Shown piece after piece: positions 23,910 to 33,691 of a stretch of DNA of 64,000 nucleotides (position 1 is its first letter; each line of letters begins with the position of its first letter). The position numbers and the translations under genes are program-made. Below the pieces are notes generated by a model, which saw nothing but the letters and a program-made list of their open reading frames with translations, was not told where the DNA came from and did not search any database. Source of the DNA: Neurospora tetrasperma FGSC 2508 (Eukaryota > Ascomycota > Sordariomycetes > Sordariales > Sordariaceae); the NCBI RefSeq assembly GCF_000213175.1, contig NW_009799099.1, positions 2,986,029 through 3,050,028 of the forward strand, written 5' to 3'.

Positions 23910-24629
23910 AGCACTTGGAGGCCCTGTGCTTAGTATTTGTAGGGTTTGGGATGCAACGAACAACAGATATGCATGCGGCAGAACAAAGGTTTTGCTTTGC
24001 TATGGAATCATGCTATGTATATGGGTTTGGGGGACAGGCCGGAGTTCGAGGGTTACTGTTCTTGGTTGGGTATCATTAAAGCATTGCGCATTCGTACACT
24101 AGAACAACACAAGATGGGAATGAAAACAAGAATGCACGTATGAGCTAGCTATGATATGCACGAAACATGTCCAACTTTGTAAACTTTAGCTTGTCACCTT
24201 GGTGAAATGAATTTTCTTTTACGCCGCTGATATTTGCCAGATAATCCTCTATTGATGTTTTCCCTTACAGAACGCCTTGAAAGTGAACAAGTAAAATGCT
24301 GAAATAACCGCCCCTCAAGAAATCATTCTCGCCATACTCTGGTCTCTTCCAGGACAGGACGACTCCTGCGGTAGCCCTTAACCAACCCTGGGCAGTCACC
24401 CAAACCATCCATTCATTCATTGCTCCCCGCAGGTGGCCAGCCTTCTGGCATCGCATGCATTCCCCGAGTCCGTGTGGTAGGAGCCACTTCTCCATCTCTA
24501 CCACTCCTTGGTGCTTACTATCCGATGAAGATTCCCCGATTCTCCAACAGGTCTCTGGCAACCAGTCCAGGTAGTCCAGTCGACACGACCATCCCTGAAA
24601 ACGCCTCGCCTTGCTGCCTCGCGCTCCAC
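23910..24629. other. Convergent region between big1-like and trm112-like genes
   Basis: 720 bp lie between facing stop codons. They hold the two 3' flanks and no supported gene. Confidence 0.5.
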
Positions 24630-25222
24630 TCATACCAAGTGGCTGGGCAAGAGGAAGTTGGCCACGCCGTTCTTGACGGCGTACTCGTGCCCGCAGTGGC
24701 CGCACACGAGCTTGCCCTCCATCATTTGGGTCTCCATGAGCAGCTCGTGCAGCTCCTTGAGGAGAGCCTCGTCGGACTGAAGGTCCTCTGGCGAGGGAGG
24801 CTGCTCGGGGAGGGTGGGGAAGCCGAGCTGGCGTGTGTTAGTTGAGTGCGTCGTCGAAATGATGTTGTTTGAGGTGAAGTGAAAGTGTGGGAGGGTGAGG
24901 GAGGTGTGAGTGAGACGTGAGGAGGGAGTTGTGAGATGGACATGTGGAAATTCTCTGAAAATTGTGGATGAAGATATGTTGTAAATCCATATCGGAATGG
25001 TGAGTCGGATTGAAATGCAAAACGAGTTCCACGTACCTCAGTAGAAGTAGTCCGCAGAGCAGCCCAGTCGATGCGAGGCAAGACATTGATCAGAAGTTGA
25101 GGGTTGATTTCGATATCATCTTTGGCCAGCTCGGCCTCCTTGGGGTGCAGCGGGAATGAGTCGTTGGATGACTTGCAGTTCTTGACCGCGCAGGTCAGAA
25201 AGTTGAGTGTCATGACCTTCAT
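24630..25222 (-). CDS. Trm112, activator subunit of methyltransferases
   Basis: Trm112 is a small zinc-binding protein that activates several methyltransferases acting on tRNA, rRNA and translation factor eRF1 (in yeast Trm9, Trm11, Bud23 and Mtq2). The exons are 25222-25037 and 24827-24630, giving 127 residues. The intron is 209 bp. The product begins MKVMTLNFLTCAVKNC, with the first zinc ligands at C11 and C16. The second pair lies in LVCGHCGHEY at C104 and C107. It ends with the conserved NFLLPSHLV. The ATG at 25222 gives the canonical family start; the frame runs a little further upstream to another ATG at 25261. Confidence 0.95.
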
Positions 25223-25677
25223 CTTGGCGGGTTTTGGTTGATTGAATATTATGTTTCTCAACTAGTTTTGGATTCGGGCAGCGAGACGTAGAGTTTCGGG
25301 GAAGATAGTGAAAAGATGTTCAAGGTTTTCCTGGTCGTGGTTTACAAGTCGGTACTGTCTTACCAAAAATGTATTAAAAAAAAAAGTTCGATATCCCAGC
25401 GACTCGAACGGATAAAAATGGATCCACGTGATGCTACTTTTATGCTTCCGACTTACAAACACGCCACTACATCGCCAGAGCAACCATCACAACCATTACT
25501 GCGACTGATATACATAGGAATAAAAGCAAACTATGCGATGATCCAAATACGCCCATGATTTGATTCTGATTGTTTTTTCCCTTTTAACACTACTCGTCTG
25601 GGCTACTCACGCCCGCCCAGACCCCCATAGCTACCTGTTATGCAGCCTTGTCAGATTTCAAATATTCGAGGTATTGC
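25223..25677. other. Gap between trm112-like and cyclophilin genes
   Basis: 455 bp separate the trm112 start from the cyclophilin stop; both genes are on the minus strand. It likely holds the trm112 promoter and cyclophilin 3' UTR. An A-run lies at 25377-25384. Confidence 0.5.
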
Positions 25678-26291
25678 CTACTCCATGCCCTTTCCGTACG
25701 TACCCTTAGGGGCGCGACGAAGGCGAATATACAAAACGAGACCTAGAACTAATACGCCAAAGAAAAGGACCTTGGCGAACAAGGGGGCACCAGTGTCATC
25801 GTCGTCGGCGGTGGCGGCGGGGATGCTGTCGTGCGCAGGAGGCTTGGCATCGGTAACAGGAACAGGAGCAGCAGGCTTCTCGTCTTCGTTTGCGTACGCG
25901 GGAGATGCCCATTCCGATTGGCCTTCCAGGCCTGATGAGAAAAAACACCGACTCATCAGCACATGGACTCATATACACGGGTAAACGGTCATAGAAACAA
26001 AACGATCCACAATTGGACACCATTGTAGGTATGAGGATCCAAAAAGTTTTGCTTCTATATCCTTTCCTCTTTTATATGACCTTTCCCACATAGCAGGTTT
26101 GTGAACAGTTAATGGTGGGGAAATGGGGATTCGCAAGGATGGATAGAAGACGCTTTTTAAAGCTCCACATGGGTACCTTCAGGGGGAACCTCAAGCTCGC
26201 CACTCTTGGCGATCTTGATGGGCTCAGCAGGAGCATCGCGAGGGCCGGTCTTGGTGTTCTCGATCTTCTCGACGACATCGTAGCCCTCGAG

Positions 26292-26328
<37 letters not shown>

Positions 26329-26910
26329 CTGCAACAGAATGCGTATTAGCCAACGGGGCACTTCCTAGACCGTGCGGCTCGAGTGTATTCGACTTACGAG
26401 GTGATGACAGTGGTAATGAAGAACTGGGAGCCGTTGGTGTCCTTGCCAGCGTTGGCCATTGAGAGGAGACCCTTCTTGGAGTGCTTGAGCTTGAAGTTCT
26501 CATCGGCGAACTTGTCACCATAGACTGTACGCAAGCGGTTAATAATATGGACCAAAGTGCCTAATAGAACTTGGAAGTAACATACTGGACTTGCCACCGG
26601 TGCCATCGCCCTTGGTGAAGTCACCACCCTGGATCATGAACTGCTTGATGACACGGTGGAAGGTAGAGCCCTCATAACCGAAGCCCTTCTCGCCAGTGGC
26701 AAGAGCGCGGAAGTTTTCGGCGGTCTTGGGGACGGTCTTGCCATAGAGACCCATAACAATGCGGCCGAGGGGCTTGTCGCCCTGCTCAATGTCGAAATAG
26801 ACCTTGTGGGTGATCTTAGGGCCCTTGGCTGCCTCGGCGGACTGCGCAAAGAGCAGCATCGCGCCGAGGAACAGCGCGGCGGCGAGGAGGAGTCGCCGCA
26901 AGCTGAACAT
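25678..26910 (-). CDS. Cyclophilin B, secretory-pathway peptidyl-prolyl isomerase with alternative C-terminus
   Basis: The product catalyses cis-trans isomerisation of prolyl bonds during folding in the secretory pathway. The exons are 26910-26586, 26524-26398, 26328-26177 and 25931-25678, giving 285 residues. A signal peptide covers about 1-27 ([19 protein letters not shown]). The cyclophilin domain follows, with catalytic [14 protein letters not shown] (R86) and the cyclosporin-binding W152. If the last intron (25932-26176) is not removed, the frame stops at 26157 and gives 207 residues ending HVEL, an ER-retrieval-like end. Splicing joins G202 in phase and adds a Pro/Asp-rich linker. It then adds a membrane helix at about 254-271 ([13 protein letters not shown]) and a basic tail. 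The last intron has a CTGAT branch site and pyrimidine tract but a weak donor (GTACCC). Both forms are plausible. Confidence 0.92.
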
Positions 26911-27744
26911 CTTGACGGTTCACGATAGTTTTTGGGTTGAGATGGGAAAAGACAATGACGTGACCCAAGTCAAAGAATTGGTGGAAAAGAAGAAGAGGAG
27001 GAGGAGGAAAAAGAGAAGGAAAAGGACAATTGATGAGACACTACCTATGATTCTCTTCGGTTGCAGTGGTCCCCGGCTCCGTTGAAGCTACGTTTCACCT
27101 ACCAAATCGGGCGAGTTGCCCTCCACTGCCCGTCCCCACGACCGGGGAACCTGGAACCAGTGCACTGACGACCGGACCGACAGCGCGCGTCGTCCAACCA
27201 GTTCCTTTGCATCAAGGGCCTCGCATTTTCCCCTCAAAACAACAGGGGCAGCAGTCACGGTGTTCAGACAAGACGGGGATTGATGGAATCGTTGGGGTTC
27301 GTTCACAGCGACTGCGCGATTGCCCTGAGACGAGGGAGCGGGAGCTGCACCGCTGCAGAAGCGGGGCAGCCGAAGAGGTCCATGGGATGGATGTCTCACG
27401 CCAAGCCGACGGCGGATCCAGAACCACATGTACTTTTTAGACTCACCCTTAGCCACAAAGGGGGGTGTCAATCTGGGGCGCCGCGCTTGTGTGCACAGCG
27501 CCGCTACAGTACCTCGAGGCAGTTGTCGAGATCGTGAACCCTGCCGGCCGCAACGTCATTATACCTTGGTCTTTATTCTAATCAAACACAATAGATCACT
27601 GCATATACCACCACTTTCCCAATCTCTTTATGCAGTGAATCTCCACTTCCTTCGACTTGGGACTAATAAGGCCGGCGCATGTCGATTGATGCGACCGACA
27701 ACTGATGCCGCAACTTTACTCCTCCTCGTCTTCGCAGTAGCGCG
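26911..27744. promoter_or_regulatory. Divergent promoter region, cyclophilin B and syntaxin genes
   Basis: An 834-bp gap lies between divergent starts. A purine-rich stretch (GAAGAGGAGGAGG-like) at 26990-27030 is probably the cyclophilin leader read on the opposite strand. No unfolded-protein-response element could be assigned with confidence. Confidence 0.45.
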
Positions 27745-28612
27745 ATGATGTCCTCCACGAACGAGGAGGACCCCTTCCTTGAGGTCCAACAGTATGCTCT
27801 GACCATCTCCCCCCTTTTTCCCAACTCACAAACCACAGTCAACCCAAAACATTGACAGCTAACCAAACTCCAAACACAGGGACGTCCTAACCCAACTCCA
27901 ATCCACCCGCTCCCTCTTCACCTCCTACCTACGCATCCGCTCCCTCTTCACCTCTTCCTCCTCCTCTTCCACCGACTCCCCTGAGCTGATCGCGGCCCGC
28001 TCCGACCTCGAATCCGCCCTCTCCTCCCTCGCCGAAGACCTCGCCGACCTCGTCGAGTCCGTCAAGGCCGTCGAGCGCGACCCCACGCAATATGGTCTGT
28101 CGGCGCACGAAGTCACGCGGCGCAAGCGCCTTGTGCAAGATGTCGGGTCCGAGGTAGAGAACATGCGGCAGGAGCTCGCATCTAAATCCGCCGTCTCTGG
28201 AAAGGGTACCCAACAAAAGGACCAATTACCAGACCCATCATCTTTCGCCATCCCGGACGGTGAAAACAGTGCCGCTGGCGCCACCGGCGAAGACGACGAT
28301 TACGCAGCCGAATTCGAGCACCAGCAGCAGATACAGATGATGCGCGAGCAGGATCAGCATTTGGATGGGGTATTCCAGACGGTCGGAGTGCTGAGGCGGC
28401 AGGCGGATGACATGGGCCGTGAGCTGGAGGAGCAGAGGGAGATGCTGGAGGTGGCGGACGATTTGGCGGACCGCGTGGGAGGGAGGTTGCAGACGGGGAT
28501 GCAGAAGTTGACATATGTGATGAGGCACAACGAGGACACGCTGAGCAGTTGTTGCATTGCGGTCTTGATCTTTGTATTGATTTTGTTGTTGGTTTTATTG
28601 CTCATTCTGTGA
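27745..28612 (+). CDS. Tlg1/syntaxin 6-type SNARE
   Basis: This is a Qc-SNARE of endosome-to-Golgi and late Golgi traffic. The exons are 27745-27791 and 27880-28612 (intron 88 bp), giving 259 residues. A second ATG directly follows the first. The product starts with NEEDPFLEVQQD, matching the syntaxin-6 N-terminal signature. A three-helix N-terminal domain includes ERDPTQYGLSAHEVTRRKRLV. A Gln/Glu-rich SNARE helix lies at about 165-225 (REQDQHLDGVFQTVGVLRRQADDM..). A single C-terminal membrane anchor (IAVLIFVLILLLVLLLIL) ends the protein. The tail anchor implies post-translational insertion, the job of the GET pathway; a get4-like gene lies near the right end of this window. Confidence 0.9.
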
Positions 28613-29220
28613 GCTGGGAGCTGGGCGGGAGGATTGGGGTTGTGTCTTGGTTGACATCACTAGACTAGGCGGGCTGTTTTCTTTTTGGGTCCTGCCGGTT
28701 AAGAGGAGTTCTGGAGGGGTGTCTATGATGTTGGGCTCTCCTGTTACTTGCTTTGCTTTACCGCCTACAGCATCATGATGGACGGTCATACGGTAATATA
28801 ATAATGACCTACTAGATCACTGTAACGACGAGTTGTTGCCGCTATGATCCGGTTGGAAACGGGCATCGGTCAGCAACATTGAGTTTGGAGCCATACAAAG
28901 GCTCAATTCTGCACCCGATACAAGGCTTTCTTTCTCTGAGTGCTGATGTGCTAGGTTTTTGTTTCTGTATGCCAACTACGAGCTCCGCCGCCTTGATTGT
29001 AGATACGCTGGGTATAAAACAGAAAGCGCCAAATACGCTGGGAAGCCCGGCCTTTCAGCTTCTTCTGATAGAACACTAACTTTTTGTAACCGGCACATGG
29101 CAGACGTTATCCTTCCAAGATGCTGGAAACCTCAAATGACCAACTCCTGGACGCCGTTGATATGACTTTTCTTTCTGACACACAACACACCAACCCCGTT
29201 CTCTGACACGACCACTTTAT
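28613..29220. other. Convergent 3' region, syntaxin and gle1-like genes
   Basis: 608 bp lie between facing stop codons. No gene is recognised; it is presumed to be 3' UTR of both genes. Confidence 0.5.
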
Positions 29221-30914
29221 TTATCCAAGTGCAGCTCCAGTACTCTTCCTGAGCAGATCATGGACAACCTGCAACGAATTCACGGCACTCGACTTGACCG
29301 GTGCCCGAGCAGGGAACTCTACGAGCGCGGTCCTCAACGCCGCAAGGGCAGCAGTTCCATATGCATGGATAAACTTCTCCTCGTAGTTCTGGATCATAGC
29401 TTTCAGAACCACACACTGGGTATTTGAGATTTCGCCCGAAGGGGTGTTGACAATCTTCGCCATGGCCGCCCAGTAATGTCGTGGTGGGTATGGGTTTTGC
29501 TTCTTGGACGAGGCGAAGTTTCGCAACGATATCGCGGCGAAGCCGGCACCGAGACCCGTCATTCGGTCGAAATGCACCTGCTCCGTAACCCATCTTCCAT
29601 TGTCCTTCCACCACCCTATCCTGGCGCGTCCTTGCTCCGTCTTCTCGCTGCCCCTATAACCCCACAGGACGGGACAGACGATGCGGAACTTGGCGAGAAG
29701 GATGTCGATCATGGAAGCCCCACGCCACGCGAATGCCGGGTCGGAAAACACGGCGGCAATACAGACACCCACGGGATCGGCTGTCTCTGGTCGTGGACCG
29801 CCTTCGTTGATGAACTGGGAAATGGTGGCCTTGGCGAAGACGTTCAGTAGATAGATAAATAGCGACGGGACCTGCGGATCGTTGTTGGTAGGCCCTTGGA
29901 CTGGGGCTCGTGATTCGACGAGGAAGGTGTTCGGGTCAACGAGCTGAGATTGTACGCGGTTTTCGAGCGCCTCGCGTAGTAGAGCAGCAATGGTATTGTT
30001 CTGTCATTGTGTCCGGTTAGCACAGTCCCCCAAAAGCCAAGAATAAGGCTGATTTGGTGATAAATTACCTGTTGACGGTTGACTCCTGCGCCGCCTCCCG
30101 TGAGTTGTCCAACACACTTCCTGATCTCTCGACGCATATCTCCCATACGGGCTTTGAGCGCCTGATTTGCTTTTGCTTGATCCAACATAGACTTCCGCAG
30201 CTCTTTCAGGTTTTTGTGTATCACTGCCAATCGGTCCGCTCCTTGTTGCACGGGTGCTGGTGTCGGTGATTTGGCAATGGTCGTGGCCGTGGCGGTTCCA
30301 TTGACCTGGATATTGTTCCCTAGCAAGTTACTGGTCGCAAGCTGAGAAGAGGCTGCAGATGCAGGCGTTGATTGCTTCAGGGCAGCAGTGGCAGGTTGCG
30401 CACTTGTTAGTGTCTGTCCAAATCCTCCAAAAGGCTTCGATGCAGCCGGTGCAGACGCTGGCTGCAACTCGGGTTGCTTTTCGAAAAGTGTTTTGCCATT
30501 GACTTGGGTCGCGGGTGGTTGTGATGGGGATGCCGTTGAGGCAGGTTTCGGGGCTGGAGATGGTGCCTTTGCTGGCTCGAAATCGGGCAGGACGGGCGGG
30601 ATCTCGATTTTCTTCGCCTTGAGAGCGTTAAGCTTCCTTCGCTCAGCAGCAAGTTGTTCTTCTGCTCGTATCCTTTCCTCCTCTTTCTTGCGCTCCTCAA
30701 CCAGACGTTCCTGCTCTTGTCTCAAGAGGTGTTCTTGGTACACCCTTTCGGCCTCCTCGCGTACACGTTCATGTTCCCTCCTAGCGGCCTCAATCAGAAG
30801 TCTATGCCGGGCCTCGGAATTGCGGTCGCCAGCAAGAATGTCGGATATGACTGATCGCGAGGAAGAGCTTGCCCACTGGTTGCCGTTTGGGCGAGCGGGG
30901 GACGAACCAGCCAT
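29221..30914 (-). CDS. Gle1, mRNA-export factor at the nuclear pore
   Basis: Gle1 binds inositol hexakisphosphate and activates the DEAD-box ATPase Dbp5 on the cytoplasmic face of the pore, releasing exported mRNPs. The exons are 30914-30069 and 30000-29221 (intron 68 bp), giving 541 residues. The N-terminal part holds a long Arg/Glu-rich coiled coil at about 35-110. A Pro/Ala/Ser linker follows. The all-helical GLE1 domain occupies about residues 215-520, including LFIYLLNVFAKATISQF, FAWRGASMIDILLAKF and WKDNGRWVTEQVHFDRMTG. An upstream ATG at 30965 would add 17 residues. I prefer 30914 because MAGSSPARP resembles the usual start. Confidence 0.92.
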
Positions 30915-33065
30915 CCTGTCGGTGGTTGGATGCGCTGCTGCTTGACAATCCCAGTCACCCGTCACGATTGCCGAACAGGTGGTGCACTGAGATATTTTTT
31001 CAGGCAGATATCGATATCGCTGCTTGGGTTAAAAAAAGGAAAAAAAGGGTGGTGTTAAGGTGATTGTCCGGTTTTGTCTTCGGCTTGACAGTTGCGGAAG
31101 GGTAAGTACTGTATGGATACTATCAAATGGAGTTGTACTTTGCGCGCGTCGCGAGTCTAATAGCACTAAGTCCACTCCATGGGTGCGGCTTTAGTTTGAC
31201 ATCCAATTCGTCTGTCTTAGTATCTTTACACACTGTGTGTGGTTAGGCGCAGTGCAGTGGTCCTTGCAGCCGCTTTTGGTGGGGGAGAACGGATGGAAGT
31301 GGCACCTTTCTATAAACCAACCTGAACTCCAGCCTTGATATATGGTTGGCAACAAGAACCTACCTGTGTAGACATTACAAAGCGTCTTTGGTATCTATAA
31401 CTCAAATTTAGATGTCTGCTTATGTTGTGTTACGCTGAAATATCACCAGGTCCTCGGGCTTCCATTTGAATTACAATCAAGAGAAAGGGCTTCGGAGTGA
31501 CTACCCTTGGAGTCGCCATTGTATGTACATACGAAGCTAAACTAAGGCAACGTGCTAGTGACATCTCAAACGAACTTTGATGCAGGATGTGTGATGAATC
31601 AAGGAAACATATTTTCATCGCAAGTTGCTGCATATCATCCTCATCCATTGGTGCTGCGGGCAGCAAACATCGACGAGAAGGTCAGCTTGTGGTCTTTGTA
31701 TGTGGCAGATAGCAACTCCATTACCTAGTTCCCGCAGGTATCTGTGTCTCTCTTCTCTTCAACCGCTTTTGCGAATCGTACCGTCATCAAAGACACAGAC
31801 CCCCAAAGCCTGCCGGAGCTTCTGACACGGGAGACACGGCTGTCGTCTTACAGTATGCGGTGTACTCGCGTCGATCCAGGGTTTAGGGTATCACCATCAT
31901 CATTGATGTCTTCCCTGTTACGCCGGCAAGGCCAGTCCATGGGCCCCAGGTGATGCCCGGCACATCATGATATAGGTTGGCGATCCCCTTTCCGACCACC
32001 GTTGAGTTTCCCCGAGAGAAATGTCTGAGCACGTTTTCTCGATTACATCTCGAGTTTGTCGTCCCTGTCCCTGTGCAGACACATTCGTGACAGGGAAGCA
32101 TCGCCCAGCATACGCCATGTTTGAGATATCCTGAATCTAAACTAAATGAGGTATGGGGTAAAGACGATTGGCGGGAGTGTCCACTTCTGCCATTTGTGAT
32201 TTTCCCGAGTCTGCTGAAGAACCGTTTCCCCACTGGCGTCGTTGATTGGTGTAGTGTAGCTTCCCCCGGATGCTCCTGTCGCGGTCCTCGACTCTTCGAA
32301 GCTCTTGGCTGTTGAACAAAAACTCCAGAAGTAGGTAGGTATGCAATGGATGTCATGAGTGTAGATTTACTTTTGAACAATGGCCAGGAAAAAAAGACGG
32401 TTTTATAAAAGGGGCTCAAAGGTTACTTCATTCAGTAGTAGTTGCGTTGTAAGAGGAGCACGGTGTGTCGCGCACATGGGGTATCCGGTGCACCCTCACA
32501 CCCTGCGTGCTTGCACCTACCCTGGCGCTACTAACGCTGGGGGGGCGGCCTTTCGGCTAGGTGTCTGGGGCTGGAGTGAGTACCTACCTAGGTAGCCAGG
32601 CAGGTAAGGTACAGATAGCTGCTGCTACCTCTATTACTACCTACCTCCAGGTACCCGTGGTGGTTCTCGACTGCCCGTGCCCGCTACTTGTATTTGGTAG
32701 CCCACCACTTCAGCCAACTGCCCAGCACCGGCGCTGATAGGTGCAACTGAAACCGTGGGAGATGCCTGCCGTGAACCCGGACCTTCCATGCTCCGCCGCC
32801 GCACCGTGTACACCTGCAGCATGCGCCTCCAAGGAGGGACGGACCTCACTCACCTCAGCAGGACGGACTGCCAGGCGGGCGGGCACCATCCTGTCCCCGG
32901 GCCGTTTCCCTCTCACGCATCAGTTCGTCACTAGCATGTAGTCTAGGTAGGTACCTCTAGGTAGGTAGATACCCTAGGTACAAGCCAGCCCAGGATGCCC
33001 GCCGAAGGATGGGACCTTTCGGGTTCCTCTCGCTGACTGCCCGCTGCGGCGCTGAAAGTGCTCTG

Positions 33066-33096
33066 CTCCTCCTCCTCCTCCTCCTCCTCCTCCTCC
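33066..33096 (+). repeat. CTC trinucleotide repeat
   Basis: About ten tandem CTC units lie some 600 bp upstream of the gul-1 start codon, in its promoter or leader. Confidence 0.9.
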
Positions 33097-33525
33097 CAGG
33101 TCCAAGGCCCAGTCCTCCTGACTTCCTATAGCACCGAACCTCTTTCTCCCGTCCTCCGACTCCTCCTCCTCCTGCACTCTCCCTTTCCCTTTCCCTCCTC
33201 ACGAACCTCAATCCGCATCGGCTTCAGGCTCCTCTCTAGCTTCAACGTCAACTAGCAAAGCCGGACACCTCCCTCCCTTCTCTCTACACTCCCTCGTAGC
33301 AACTTTTCAATCTCTCATTATAACCTCTTTGGACTTGATTTCTTTCATCCAATCCGCTTTAACTGCGAAACAAAACTGTCCTTTGGGGCGACGTCTCCGC
33401 ACCGCAACCAAACATACCGCAACTCCCATCGCATCTGATGCATCGCAACGGCAATCCGGCCACACAAAAAAGATAAACCCAGCTCAATAACCTCCCCCTC
33501 GTCTCTGTTCGGTCGACCACGCCTC

Positions 33526-33555
33526 GATTCGACTCGACTCGACTCGACTCGACTC
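33526..33555 (+). repeat. GACTC pentanucleotide repeat
   Basis: Five exact GACTC units follow one GATTC unit, in the probable 5' leader of gul-1. Confidence 0.9.
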
Positions 33556-33691
33556 GTCTCGTGCTCTGCTTTACTTCTTCACACGCTTTAGTTCCAACGC
33601 CGACTTCGCCTTGCATTCGCACTCGACGTGCACCTTTTTCTGCCTGGATCACCCGAGTCATCTGCACCTGTCCGTCCCAACAACCTGCATC

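Larger units (their letters stand above)
30915..33691. promoter_or_regulatory. Long divergent region between gle1-like gene and gul-1
   Basis: About 2.8 kb hold both promoters and the long gul-1 leader. Clusters of TACCTAGGTA-type motifs occur at 32578-32655 and 32940-32985. Near the gene, CTC and GACTC repeats precede the gul-1 start. No supported gene is present; open frames up to 178 codons (31883-32419, minus) have no recognisable family. Confidence 0.5.

Noticed and set aside
25678-25962. Separate small membrane-protein gene downstream of cyclophilin B
   Set aside because: It has no convincing own start or promoter. An in-phase intron joins it to cyclophilin to give 285 residues, so it is treated as the alternative last exon.
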